Origin: Nitrospirota bacterium
GTDB taxonomy: Bacteria; Nitrospirota; Nitrospiria; 2-01-FULL-66-17
DNA length: 36,380 bases
Direction of reading: 5' to 3'
Assembly (NCBI GenBank): GCA_040757335.1
Contig: JBFLXB010000002.1
Location: 1-36,380, forward strand
Each line of letters opens with the position of its first letter. Position 1 is the first letter of the stretch. The notes beneath the pieces are model-generated. The model made no database searches. It was given only the letters and a program-made list of their open reading frames with translations, and had not been told where the DNA came from. This document shows, piece after piece, positions 16,388 to 23,491 of this stretch. The translations under genes were made by a program, and so were the position numbers.

Positions 16388-16645
16388 CTAGGAACGGGGA
16401 TGTTGTGCCTCGGCTTGGGCGAGCGCCTCTCGCGCACGAAGGTGGTTGGGCTGAAGGCGGAGCACCTCTCGTAACTCGGCAAGTGCATCCGCAGTCCGCC
16501 CGATTTCGAGGAGAAAGAGGCCGAATTTCAGGCGAAGATCCACATCAAGGGGATTCGCCGCCAAGTGACGCCGAAAGTAGTTGATGAGCCACTCGGCCTG
16601 TTCACGCTCGCTCGCGAGGTCGCGTCGACGGTGACGATGGTCCAC
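16388..16645 (-). CDS. Small TPR-type protein inside the OFOR operon
   Basis: 85 residues if started at the GTG at 16645, 13 bp after the preceding stop with GGGA upstream; a TTG at 16690 would add 15 residues that overlap the previous gene. The segment NPLDVDLRLKFGLFLLEIGRTADAL, of which GLFLLEIGRTADALAELR is the clearest part, followed by LRLQPNHLRAREALAQAE, has the spacing of one and a half to two tetratricopeptide repeats. The protein is soluble, without a signal peptide or cofactor motif. It lies between an accessory-subunit gene and the catalytic alpha gene, with a stop-start junction on the alpha side. It may therefore act in assembly or as a small structural subunit. Function is inferred only. 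Confidence 0.6.
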   Translation of the reverse strand: MDHRHRRRDLASEREQAEWLINYFRRHLAANPLDVDLRLKFGLFLLEIGRTADALAELREVLRLQPNHLRAREALAQAEAQHPRS

Positions 16646-16658
16646 CAGAGATCCCGCG

Positions 16659-17405
16659 CTACTCGGCGTGCTCGTCGAGACCAACTTCAAGTTCGTGCCC
16701 GAGTTCCTTCATGTAAGCCATCATCTGCTTTCTCGCCTCCACCTTGTGCCGCTTGCGCGCTGCGAGTTCGGCTTTTCCGGCCTCGGTCAGCGCCCAGGGG
16801 ACGATCTTTCCACCGGTACGCAACGCGACGATCGCGTCGCGGAGCTTCGCGAGTTTCTTCAGATCAACCCATCCCAAGCTGGCGATGGCGTCTTCGTGGG
16901 TATCGTTGGCGCAGATCGCGATCGTGTAGCAGTTGGTTCCCCCTCGGATAATCTTCATCATGACATTGACGAAGTGACAGTGAGCGTCCATGAACAGGCC
17001 TACTTCGATCTTGTTGTGCCAGATCGTCAGGTTGGGGTGACAGGGATTGATCACGGCCTCGGGATCAATCTTGGGATAAATCGGGCGATAGTCGGGCATG
17101 GGGATAATATTGATTCCGGGGATGTGCCCGACCAACTCGAGCGCGGCGGCCGCACGTACCCGCGTCGCTTCGTTCCATCCCCACAACAACAGGGGCCCGG
17201 GGAAGAACGTGGGATTACGTCCCGTGAGCAATTTTTCCGCGATACGCGGAATCAGCTCCTCCTCCGGCACGACGTTGCCTTCCAGCCACCCTTCGCCCGG
17301 GATTGGGAATCGCGTCGCCAAAGAAGCCGCGGCCGGTGGAAGCAGCTCACCTGGTCCGGGTTGAATTGGGCCTCTGCGTTTTTGGGGGGCACGCTGAGTG
17401 GACAT
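16659..17405 (-). CDS. OFOR accessory subunit, CO-dehydrogenase-beta/CdhB-like (long paralogue)
   Basis: 248 residues from the ATG at 17405, with AAGGAG 8 bp upstream. First gene of the OFOR operon. It shares NPTFFPGPLLLWGW, MPDYRPIYPKIDPE, HPNLTIWHNKIEVGLF, AHCH and KIIRGGTNCYTIAIC with the 208-residue protein at the other end of the operon. It adds a ~50-residue basic helical tail (KAELAARKRHKVEARKQM and on). The pair probably forms a pseudo-symmetric delta/epsilon module on the oxidoreductase. No CxxC pairs occur, so a classical 2x[4Fe-4S] delta subunit is absent from this operon. The annotation rests on motif similarity to the CdhB-type family and on context. Confidence 0.68.
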   Translation of the reverse strand: MSTQRAPQKRRGPIQPGPGELLPPAAASLATRFPIPGEGWLEGNVVPEEELIPRIAEKLLTGRNPTFFPGPLLLWGWNEATRVRAAAALELVGHIPGINIIPMPDYRPIYPKIDPEAVINPCHPNLTIWHNKIEVGLFMDAHCHFVNVMMKIIRGGTNCYTIAICANDTHEDAIASLGWVDLKKLAKLRDAIVALRTGGKIVPWALTEAGKAELAARKRHKVEARKQMMAYMKELGHELEVGLDEHAE

Positions 17406-17425
17406 CTATGTCTCCTTCGCTATGA

Positions 17426-17545
17426 GCCTGTCCAGGGAAGGCCATCTGCGGCGTTGCCGCTTGCGCTCCGGTGCTCACGTACGCACCCAGTACGCTCCGC
17501 TCCAGTGCTCAGCGGCGCCTTGCATCTGGCCTTCCCTGAACAGGC
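17426..17545. repeat. Long hairpin repeat, copy 2
   Basis: A 120-nt element with inverted ends GCCTG (17426-17430) and CAGGC (17541-17545) and a perfect 12-bp stem CAGGGAAGGCCA (17433-17444) with TGGCCTTCCCTG (17527-17538). The core is nearly identical to copy 1. It lies in the expected 5' untranslated leader of the OFOR operon, ending 21 bp before the first ATG. Confidence 0.9.
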
Positions 17546-17630
17546 GCCGCTTTCGCGGTTAGTCGAACAAACTGCTCATCCAGACGTGGCGAGCAACGAC
17601 CCGTGTTCCCACGGTCGAAAGATGTCGGCG

Positions 17631-17647
17631 TTGCACCGAGCATGCCA
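17631..17647 (-). promoter_or_regulatory. Sigma-54 (RpoN) promoter for the OFOR operon
   Basis: The minus strand reads TGGCATGCTCGGTGCAA. This matches the -24/-12 consensus TGGCAYR-N4-TTGCW at every position but one (GTGCA for TTGCW), with the invariant GG and GC at the correct spacing. Transcription would start near 17620 and give a ~215-nt leader containing hairpin repeat copy 2. The divergent gene pair encodes an NtrC-type sigma-54 activator and its kinase, which makes this the natural target. Confidence 0.7.
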
Positions 17648-17736
17648 AGGACGGCGCTGTGGCGGAACAGCAGGAACTGCGAGTAATCCTGATGAACGGG
17701 AGCAAACTTTGCGGCCTCGGGAAAAACTTGCACCCG

Positions 17737-17745
17737 TGTTATAAT
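17737..17745 (+). promoter_or_regulatory. Extended -10 promoter for the two-component operon
   Basis: TGT-TATAAT: a perfect TATAAT (17740-17745) preceded by TG one base upstream. No good -35 box is present at 17-18 bp, as is common for extended -10 promoters. The start site would fall near 17752, which places the ATG at 17744 upstream of the transcript and favours the ATG at 17768 as the kinase start. Confidence 0.6.
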
Positions 17746-17767
17746 GCGCCACCGCTATGTCGGTGTG

Positions 17768-19138
17768 ATGTTTCGCCCCAGTCCTCAACAGCCCATACTC
17801 GGGTATTTCCCGCTCAGGGTCATCGTCCCGGTGCTCGTTATCGTCGCCGCGGTTGTCGCCATCGTGGCCTTTCTCGGACTGGAACACGAGCGGCGGATCC
17901 TCGAACAGGTCACCAACCAAGGGGCGCCTGTCGAGTCGGCCCGCGCCCGCCTCATCCAAACGACCGCCCTCCTCTTCCTCTTTGCGGGCCTCTGTATCTC
18001 AGCGCTTCTGACGTACCAGAGCTATCAATCGACCAAACGAACGCTGGAGCGGGTCAAAGGACTTGCTCGGAATATCCTTCACAGCATTCCCAGCGGGGTG
18101 TTGACGGTGGATCAGGCGGGCCGCGTGACGGCCATCAATCCGATGGCTGAGCGAATCTTGGGTGTCACGGCTGAATCGACATTGGGTCGGGGGCTTGACC
18201 GACGGTTCGGCGTCGACGATCCGATTTTCCGATGCATGCGTGCGGCCTTGGATCATGCCGAGTTCGTTCGGAATCTCGATATTCGATATCCGTTGCAGGA
18301 AGCCCGCTGGATTCGGCTCACGACGTCATCGCTCGCCGATCACGACCACGGGAGAGACGGCGTGGTGATCCTGCTCCAGGATGTCACTGACCTCCTGGTG
18401 TTGGAAGAACAGCTCCGGCGGAGCGAGAAACTTTCGGCGCTCCATACGCTCTCGGCCGGTGTGGCTCACGAGATCCGCAACCCCTTGAGCGCGATCGACC
18501 TCAATCTGCATCTCTTGCAGGAAGAGATCGGCGTCGAGGCCATGGATCCGGAGGCGGTCCAGCGTTACTCGGACATCGTGAACGCGGAGGTCCGACGAAT
18601 CAGGGGCATCGTGGATAACTTTCTCCGCTTTGCGAGGCCGACGTCACTCGTCTTGGGCGAGGTCAAACTCGATGGCATCGCTCGACATATCGGAGAGCTC
18701 GTCCGGTACGAGGCCGAGGAGCGCGGAGTCGAGATCCGAATCGATTTCCCCGAGAATCTTCCCGCAGTTCCAGGCGACGAGACTCAATTGGGGCAGGTTT
18801 TTCTCAATCTCATGATCAATGCCGTCCAAGCCATGCCGCAAGGAGGGATCCTGCGGGTATTCGGCGAAGAGCGGGTCGCCGACGCAGGGCCGCTCGTCGA
18901 GGTTTCGGTCAGCGACACGGGGCTTGGCATCAACAAAGCCGACCTCGCGAAGGTCTTCGAGCCGTTCTTCAGCACCAAGCCGGACGGCCACGGCCTCGGG
19001 CTCGCGATCGCCTACCGCATCATTGAAGACCACCGGGGGACCATTCGGGTGACGAGTGAGGCGGGGGCTGGAACCACGTTTGTCCTATCATTCCCAGCCG
19101 CTCGCGTTCCCGACGAGCAGCCGGTCCAGCAGATATGA
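17768..19138 (+). CDS. Membrane sensor histidine kinase (NtrB/AtoS-like, PAS domain)
   Basis: 456 residues from the ATG at 17768. Domains in order: two membrane helices (VIVPVLVIVAAVVAIVAFLG at ~18-37 and ALLFLFAGLCISALLTY at ~67-83) with only ~30 residues between them, so the periplasmic part is very small. A PAS domain follows (~102-215; HSIPSGVLTVDQAGRVTAIN). The HisKA domain has phospho-acceptor H234 in GVAHEIRNPLSAI. The ATPase has the N box LMINAVQAMP, G1 DTGLGI, F box FEPFFST and G2 DGHGLGLAI. With almost no sensory loop, the signal is probably membrane-borne or read by the cytoplasmic PAS. Its stop overlaps the regulator start (ATGA). Confidence 0.9.
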   Translation: MFRPSPQQPILGYFPLRVIVPVLVIVAAVVAIVAFLGLEHERRILEQVTNQGAPVESARARLIQTTALLFLFAGLCISALLTYQSYQSTKRTLERVKGLARNILHSIPSGVLTVDQAGRVTAINPMAERILGVTAESTLGRGLDRRFGVDDPIFRCMRAALDHAEFVRNLDIRYPLQEARWIRLTTSSLADHDHGRDGVVILLQDVTDLLVLEEQLRRSEKLSALHTLSAGVAHEIRNPLSAIDLNLHLLQEEIGVEAMDPEAVQRYSDIVNAEVRRIRGIVDNFLRFARPTSLVLGEVKLDGIARHIGELVRYEAEERGVEIRIDFPENLPAVPGDETQLGQVFLNLMINAVQAMPQGGILRVFGEERVADAGPLVEVSVSDTGLGINKADLAKVFEPFFSTKPDGHGLGLAIAYRIIEDHRGTIRVTSEAGAGTTFVLSFPAARVPDEQPVQQI

Positions 19139-20493
19139 ACGCGAAACCGAGAATTCTCGTCGTAGACGACGAGCCCAACATCCGCAGCGCGATCGCCACT
19201 ATTCTCGACCGCTCGGGATACGCGGTCGAGAGCGCGGCCGACCCCGGCGAGGCTGACCGTCTGCTGGGTCATTCCGACTGCCACGTCATCCTGTTGGATC
19301 TACGCATGCCCGGGGCGAATGGCCTGGAGTGTCTGCATCGGTGGAAATCCGAGCGTCCGGACACCGAGATCATTGTCGTGACGGCGTTCGGTTCTGTTGC
19401 GACCGCGGTCGAGGCGATGCGGTTGGGCGCCTACGATTACCTCCAGAAACCGATCGACCGAGAGCGGCTCCCCATTGTGGTGAAAAAGGCGGTCGAACGT
19501 CATCTGTTGAGTGCCGAGAACAAAGCGCTCAAGGAACGACTGGCACGCCGGAATGGATGCGGTTCCCTGATCGGCCACAGTCCCGCGATGCTCCGGGTGT
19601 ACGAGCTGATCGACCTGGTGGCAGGGAGCGACGCCACCGTGTTGATCGCGGGGGAAAGCGGGGTCGGGAAGGAACGGGTCGCGCGCGCCATCTACGAACG
19701 GGGGCCGCGCGCCAATGGGCCGTTCATCGCGGTCAACTGCGGGGCGCTCCCGGAGGCGCTTCAGGAAAGCGAGCTGTTCGGGTACGAACGGGGCGCCTTT
19801 ACCGGTGCGACGACCACCAAACCGGGCCGCTTTGAGCTCGCGCACGAAGGCGTCCTCTTCCTGGACGAAGTCGGTGAAATGAGCGCGAAGACCCAGGTCG
19901 ATTTCCTCCGGGTGCTCGAATCCAGGGAGTTCCGTCGCGTCGGCGGGACCCGTCTCGTCAAGGTGGATGTCCGTATCGTGGCGGCCACCAATCGCGACCT
20001 CAAGAAAGCCGTTGAAGAGGGACGGTTTCGAGAAGACCTCTATTACCGGTTAAACGTGGTGCCGATTCGCGTCCCTTCGCTGCGTGAACGCGCAGACGAT
20101 CTGCCGCTGTTGATCGAGGCGTTCCTGGACGAATTCGCCACGACGTACCAGCGCGAACGTCAGGTCCTCGCGCCGGAAACGCTCGAGCGGTTTACGGACT
20201 ATCCGTGGCCGGGCAACGTTCGGGAACTCCGCAACCTCCTCGAACGTCTGGTCATCACCAGTCGGGAATCGGTGATCGGCCCGGTGCATCTCCCGGCGGA
20301 GATGCTGAACGAGGTTCCCGTGAGAATGGACGGAAATCGGCTGGCGGGGAAAAGTCTCCGAGACATCGAAAAGCACGCGATCATCGAGACGCTCCGCAAC
20401 GTGACCTCGCACCGCGAAAAGGCGGCCAAAATCCTCGGCATCAGTCCGCGCGCACTTCAGTACAAGATCAAAGAGTACGGGATCGACGCGTAA
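19135..20493 (+). CDS. NtrC-family sigma-54-dependent response regulator
   Basis: 452 residues. Receiver domain 1-125 with acidic pocket D11/D12, phospho-acceptor D55 in ILLDLRMPG, the TAFGS switch region and K in LQKPIDRE. AAA+ domain ~150-385 with Walker A GESGVGK (173-179), sigma-54 contact loop GAFTGA (220-225) and Walker B VLFLDEVGEM. The C-terminal Fis-type helix-turn-helix is KAAKILGISPRALQYKIKEY. All residues needed for ATP-driven opening of sigma-54 promoters are present. It is co-transcribed with the kinase. The sigma-54 promoter at 17631-17647, facing away from this operon, is the most obvious target. Confidence 0.94.
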   Translation: MNAKPRILVVDDEPNIRSAIATILDRSGYAVESAADPGEADRLLGHSDCHVILLDLRMPGANGLECLHRWKSERPDTEIIVVTAFGSVATAVEAMRLGAYDYLQKPIDRERLPIVVKKAVERHLLSAENKALKERLARRNGCGSLIGHSPAMLRVYELIDLVAGSDATVLIAGESGVGKERVARAIYERGPRANGPFIAVNCGALPEALQESELFGYERGAFTGATTTKPGRFELAHEGVLFLDEVGEMSAKTQVDFLRVLESREFRRVGGTRLVKVDVRIVAATNRDLKKAVEEGRFREDLYYRLNVVPIRVPSLRERADDLPLLIEAFLDEFATTYQRERQVLAPETLERFTDYPWPGNVRELRNLLERLVITSRESVIGPVHLPAEMLNEVPVRMDGNRLAGKSLRDIEKHAIIETLRNVTSHREKAAKILGISPRALQYKIKEYGIDA

Positions 20494-20561
20494 CGCAGCA
20501 GCGCAGGCATGGTTCCTGAAATCGATTGGATGGCGGGCCTGTCCTACGGGCCAGGCAAAAC

Positions 20562-21545
20562 TCAGGAAGGCTCGGAACGCGGCGCGTGAGCGCCGGCCGG
20601 GTGCGGCGCTTTGAGGTCGCAGTAGAGCGGCTTGGGCTCCGCCACGGTCTCGTATTCCAACGTGGCGTGGCCGATGCCGAACCGTTCGCGCAGCTCGTGG
20701 CGCAGCGAGCGGGTGAGCTGTTCGGTCTGGCTGATCGGCATGTCGTTGACCACCACGCGGCAGCTCAGCGCGCTCAAGCCCGACCCCAAGGCCCAGATGT
20801 GGAGATCATTGATGTCCTGCACGCCCGGCGCGGCGCGAAGTCTTTCCGCCACGGCGTCGGTGTCGATATCGTGCGGCACGCCTTCGAGCAGGATCGTGAC
20901 CGATTCGCGAAGGATCTTCCATGCTTCGCTCGCAATGACGAGCGCAATGACGGTGCCGATCGCGGGATCCAGGGCGGTCCACCCGGTCAACCCGATCATG
21001 ACGCCCGACACGATCACTCCCAACGAGACCAGCGCGTCGGCCACCATGTGGATGAACGCGCTCTTGACGTTCAAGTTGCCGGCGGCCGGGCGGCGGAGCA
21101 GGAGGGCGGTCCACAGGTTGGCGCCGAACGCGACCGCGGCGATGGCCGCCACGACGGGACCGTCGACCGGGGTCGGGTTGAGCACGCGCTGGAACGATTC
21201 CGCGATGATCCAGCCCGTCGTCGCAAGGAACAAGGCCGCGTTGAACAGCGCGGTCAGGATCTCGGCGCGATGGTATCCAAAGGTCCGGCGGCCGTGCGAC
21301 GGACGTGCGGCCTGGTGAAAGGCCCACCAGGACACCACGAGGACCGCAACGTCGGTGGCGTTGTGCGCGGCGTCGCTGAGCAGGCCCACGCTGTTGGCGA
21401 GCCAGCCGCCGATGAGCTCGACGGCGATGATGGCCACGTTGAGGACGATCGAGAACAGGAGTTTCCGGCCGATGACCGCGTCGGAAAACGCGGCGGCGCT
21501 GGACAAAGGCTCTTGGGGGGATGGTGACCCGTTGGAGGAACGCAT
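20562..21545 (-). CDS. Cation diffusion facilitator (CDF) metal exporter
   Basis: 327 residues from the ATG at 21545, which has GGAG just upstream; a longer frame to 21644 lacks one. Six membrane helices and a cytoplasmic C-terminal domain. The two metal-site pairs of CDF transporters are present: D58, H61 and D65 in SDAAHNATD, and H166 and D170 in HMVADALVSLG. The family exports Zn2+, Co2+, Cd2+ or Fe2+ in exchange for H+; the HD-HD arrangement fits the Zn/CzcD branch. The C-terminal domain includes DIHDLHIW-like sequence (DINDLHIWALGSG). It converges with the response regulator gene, with 68 bp between them. A TATAAT at 21565-21570 on the minus strand could be its -10 element. Confidence 0.9.
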   Translation of the reverse strand: MRSSNGSPSPQEPLSSAAAFSDAVIGRKLLFSIVLNVAIIAVELIGGWLANSVGLLSDAAHNATDVAVLVVSWWAFHQAARPSHGRRTFGYHRAEILTALFNAALFLATTGWIIAESFQRVLNPTPVDGPVVAAIAAVAFGANLWTALLLRRPAAGNLNVKSAFIHMVADALVSLGVIVSGVMIGLTGWTALDPAIGTVIALVIASEAWKILRESVTILLEGVPHDIDTDAVAERLRAAPGVQDINDLHIWALGSGLSALSCRVVVNDMPISQTEQLTRSLRHELRERFGIGHATLEYETVAEPKPLYCDLKAPHPAGAHAPRSEPS

Positions 21546-21629
21546 CGTGTCTCCGAACGTCTTCATTATATGCGAGACCGCGGTCCGGCGCGAAGGGGAA
21601 CTCGGGGTTACACCGGGGACTCGGAGGCC

Positions 21630-21659
21630 TTGACACCCGCGCAATCAAGTCAGTAGCAT
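21630..21659 (+). promoter_or_regulatory. Sigma-70 type promoter for the metallophosphoesterase operon
   Basis: A perfect -35 TTGACA (21630-21635) is followed after 18 bp by TAGCAT (21654-21659). This gives a leader of about 95 nt to the ATG at 21762. Confidence 0.5.
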
Positions 21660-21761
21660 TTTGTTGTCCCGCCCGATCCCCCCTCTCGTAAGGAACCGGA
21701 GATCGTTCACCACGCAGGCGCCGCCAAACAGTCCTCGGTAGGCACCAGGGAGGATTCGGCT

Positions 21762-22844
21762 ATGACACCACGAAACGAAGATGAAGTCACCCCGGAGGTG
21801 GTCCCAAGTCCGTCTGCCGGCGTCACCCGCGACGGACTCATCTACGACGCCGACCACGCCGTTCTGTCAAAGGGATTGACCCGGCGAGGGTTTTTGAAGG
21901 TCTCGGCTTTGACCGGTGCGACGTTGGTCGTTGCGCCGACCTTGGGGGGGCTGGTACGCCCCACGGCCTCGCTCGCTGCGGCGTCGGACTTCACGTTCGC
22001 GATCATCGCGGACAGCCACACCATGGGATCCAAGAACCCGCGGATGAAAACGCGGCTCGTGGCCGCGATCAAAGAGATCAACGCGCTGAGCCCGACGCCG
22101 GACTTCGTCATGTACATGGGTGACGCGGTCCACGATGGGTCGGCGGAGCAGTTCAAGTACTTTGAGGAGATCATGGCGGCGCTCAAGCCCAAGGCGTATT
22201 ACATCCCGGGCGAGCATGACTGGTACTTGGACATGGGTGACTACTATCAGAAGAACCTGATTAAAGGACAGGTTCCCTATTCGTTCGACCACAAGGGCGT
22301 GCACGTCGTGGGGCTCAACGGGATCAACTTCAATGATTTCTGGAGCGCCCGCAAGCTGACTCCGGAGGAGCGGATGGACGTGGCGGGAACGCTCAATCAT
22401 CCCATGCCGGGACCGTTTCTGCTCGGAAAGGCGCAGTTGGATTGGCTCCAGAAGGATCTGGCCAACGTGCCCAAGAACGCGCCGGTCCTGGTGTTCACCC
22501 ACCCGCCGCTGTACCACTACTACCGACCCTGGAATTTCTGGACCGAGGACGCGGCCGACGCGCACGCCATCCTCAAGCCCTTCCAGAACGTCCAGGTGTT
22601 CCACGGCCACGTCCATCAGATCGTTCAGCACCAGATGGCGAACATGAAATTCCTGAGCACGGTGTCCACGTCGTGGCCCCATCCTTACCCCGAGACCTAT
22701 AAAAAATTGGGGTTGAAGGGTCAGATGCCTCGCTCGAATCCCGCCCTGCCGTTCGACGGTCTGGGGTGGTCGAACAACAAGGTGGCGGGCGGGGTGGTCA
22801 GCCACGAGGACGTGTTATGGACCCTCAAACCGCCGAAGGTGTGA
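21762..22844 (+). CDS. Tat-exported metallophosphoesterase
   Basis: 360 residues; ATG at 21762 with GGAGG upstream. A Tat signal lies after a ~38-residue lead-in: TRRGFLKVSALTGATLVVAP (RR at 41-42), so the enzyme is folded before export. The calcineurin-like metallophosphoesterase motifs are in order: D84-x-H86 in IIADSHTMG, YMGDAVHDG, PGEHDWY in place of the usual GNHD, VFTHPPLYH, and HGHVHQI (GHxH). The metal ligands therefore look intact, apart from Glu for Asn in the GNHD box. The substrate is unknown. It is followed after 37 bp by a monoheme cytochrome gene, so a redox-related role is possible but unproven. Confidence 0.88.
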   Translation: MTPRNEDEVTPEVVPSPSAGVTRDGLIYDADHAVLSKGLTRRGFLKVSALTGATLVVAPTLGGLVRPTASLAAASDFTFAIIADSHTMGSKNPRMKTRLVAAIKEINALSPTPDFVMYMGDAVHDGSAEQFKYFEEIMAALKPKAYYIPGEHDWYLDMGDYYQKNLIKGQVPYSFDHKGVHVVGLNGINFNDFWSARKLTPEERMDVAGTLNHPMPGPFLLGKAQLDWLQKDLANVPKNAPVLVFTHPPLYHYYRPWNFWTEDAADAHAILKPFQNVQVFHGHVHQIVQHQMANMKFLSTVSTSWPHPYPETYKKLGLKGQMPRSNPALPFDGLGWSNNKVAGGVVSHEDVLWTLKPPKV

Positions 22845-22881
22845 CGCTGCGTTCAGGCGCGTGACGAGCAGAGGAGACGCG

Positions 22882-23337
22882 ATGACCACGTCAAGGACAT
22901 GGGCGAAGTGGGCGCTGCCGGTGGTGGCGGTGTTGTTCGCTGGCGTGTCGGCCGCCCAAGGCGCAGACGTTGTGCAACGGAAGACCCTTCAGAGTCCGCA
23001 GTTGTCCCCGGAGTTGGTCAAGAAGTCCGAGGAGGAAATGGCCAAGGCGATCAAGCGGGGCGACGAACTGTGGCACGATCGCAACCTCGGCACCAACGGC
23101 ATGGCGTGCAACATGTGTCACCCCGACGCCGCGGTGACCCACCCTGAGACGTATCCGAAGTACAAGCAGCAGTTCGGGAGGGTGGTGTCGGTGCAGCAGT
23201 TTATCAACTGGTGCATTCAAGTCCCGCTCCAGGGCAAACTCAGAGAGCTCGGCAGCGATGAGTTGGTGGCGCTGGAGGCGTATATGAATGATCAGAATCG
23301 GGGGCAGGTGATGGATGTGGGGCTCCCCGCTCCGTAG
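22882..23337 (+). CDS. Periplasmic monoheme c-type cytochrome
   Basis: 151 residues from the ATG at 22882, with GAGGAG at the right spacing; a GTG at 22861 is a less likely start. An N-terminal Sec signal peptide (WALPVVAVLFAGVSAAQGA) precedes a soluble domain with one heme motif, CNMCH (76-80), in NGMACNMCHPDAAVTHPET. A later lone Cys in INWCIQVPLQ is conserved-looking. Distal Met candidates lie in the C-terminal half. The pattern resembles SoxX/TsdA-type cytochrome domains, but the match is too short to name it. It is encoded with the metallophosphoesterase. Confidence 0.85.
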   Translation: MTTSRTWAKWALPVVAVLFAGVSAAQGADVVQRKTLQSPQLSPELVKKSEEEMAKAIKRGDELWHDRNLGTNGMACNMCHPDAAVTHPETYPKYKQQFGRVVSVQQFINWCIQVPLQGKLRELGSDELVALEAYMNDQNRGQVMDVGLPAP

Positions 23338-23350
23338 ATCGGGGGAGCCC
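23320..23350 (+). terminator. Strong hairpin at the end of the cytochrome gene
   Basis: GGGCTCCCC (23320-23328) pairs with GGGGAGCCC (23342-23350) around the stop codon, and the second arm leads directly into hairpin repeat copy 3. No T-run follows, so it may protect or process RNA rather than terminate transcription. Confidence 0.35.
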
Positions 23351-23466
23351 GACGATCAACGGCCGTCTGCGGCGTTGTCGCTGCGCTTCCGGTCCTCACG
23401 TACGACCCAGTACGCTGCGGTCCGGTTCTCGCTCCGCCTTGCATCCGGCGCGTTGCTCGTCGGGCT
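23346..23466. repeat. Long hairpin repeat, copy 3 (diverged)
   Basis: A 121-nt element. The core is related to copies 1 and 2 (CTCACGTACG, CCCAGTACGCTGCGGTCCGG, GCCTTGCAT). The terminal arms are different but complementary: AGCCCGACGATCAAC (23346-23360) with GTTGCTCGTCGGGCT (23452-23466), one mismatch in 15. It lies between the cytochrome gene and the next gene. Confidence 0.85.
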
Positions 23467-23491
23467 CGGCTCCCGCCGAGTGGGGAAAATA

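Larger units (their letters stand above)
17406..17767. other. 362-bp divergent regulatory region between OFOR and two-component operons
   Basis: No gene is seen here. Reading from left to right it contains hairpin repeat copy 2 (17426-17545), an inverted repeat CCGTG/CACGG (17601-17605 and 17610-17614), a sigma-54 promoter facing left (17631-17647), the palindrome GCAAACTTTGC (17702-17712) that could be an activator site about 85-90 bp upstream of the sigma-54 start, and an extended -10 promoter facing right (17737-17745). Confidence 0.7.

Noticed and set aside
20494-20561. Intrinsic terminator between the response regulator and the CDF gene
   Set aside because: Only a short GCCTG/CAGGC stem (20537-20541, 20552-20556) followed by A residues, with no T-run in either direction.
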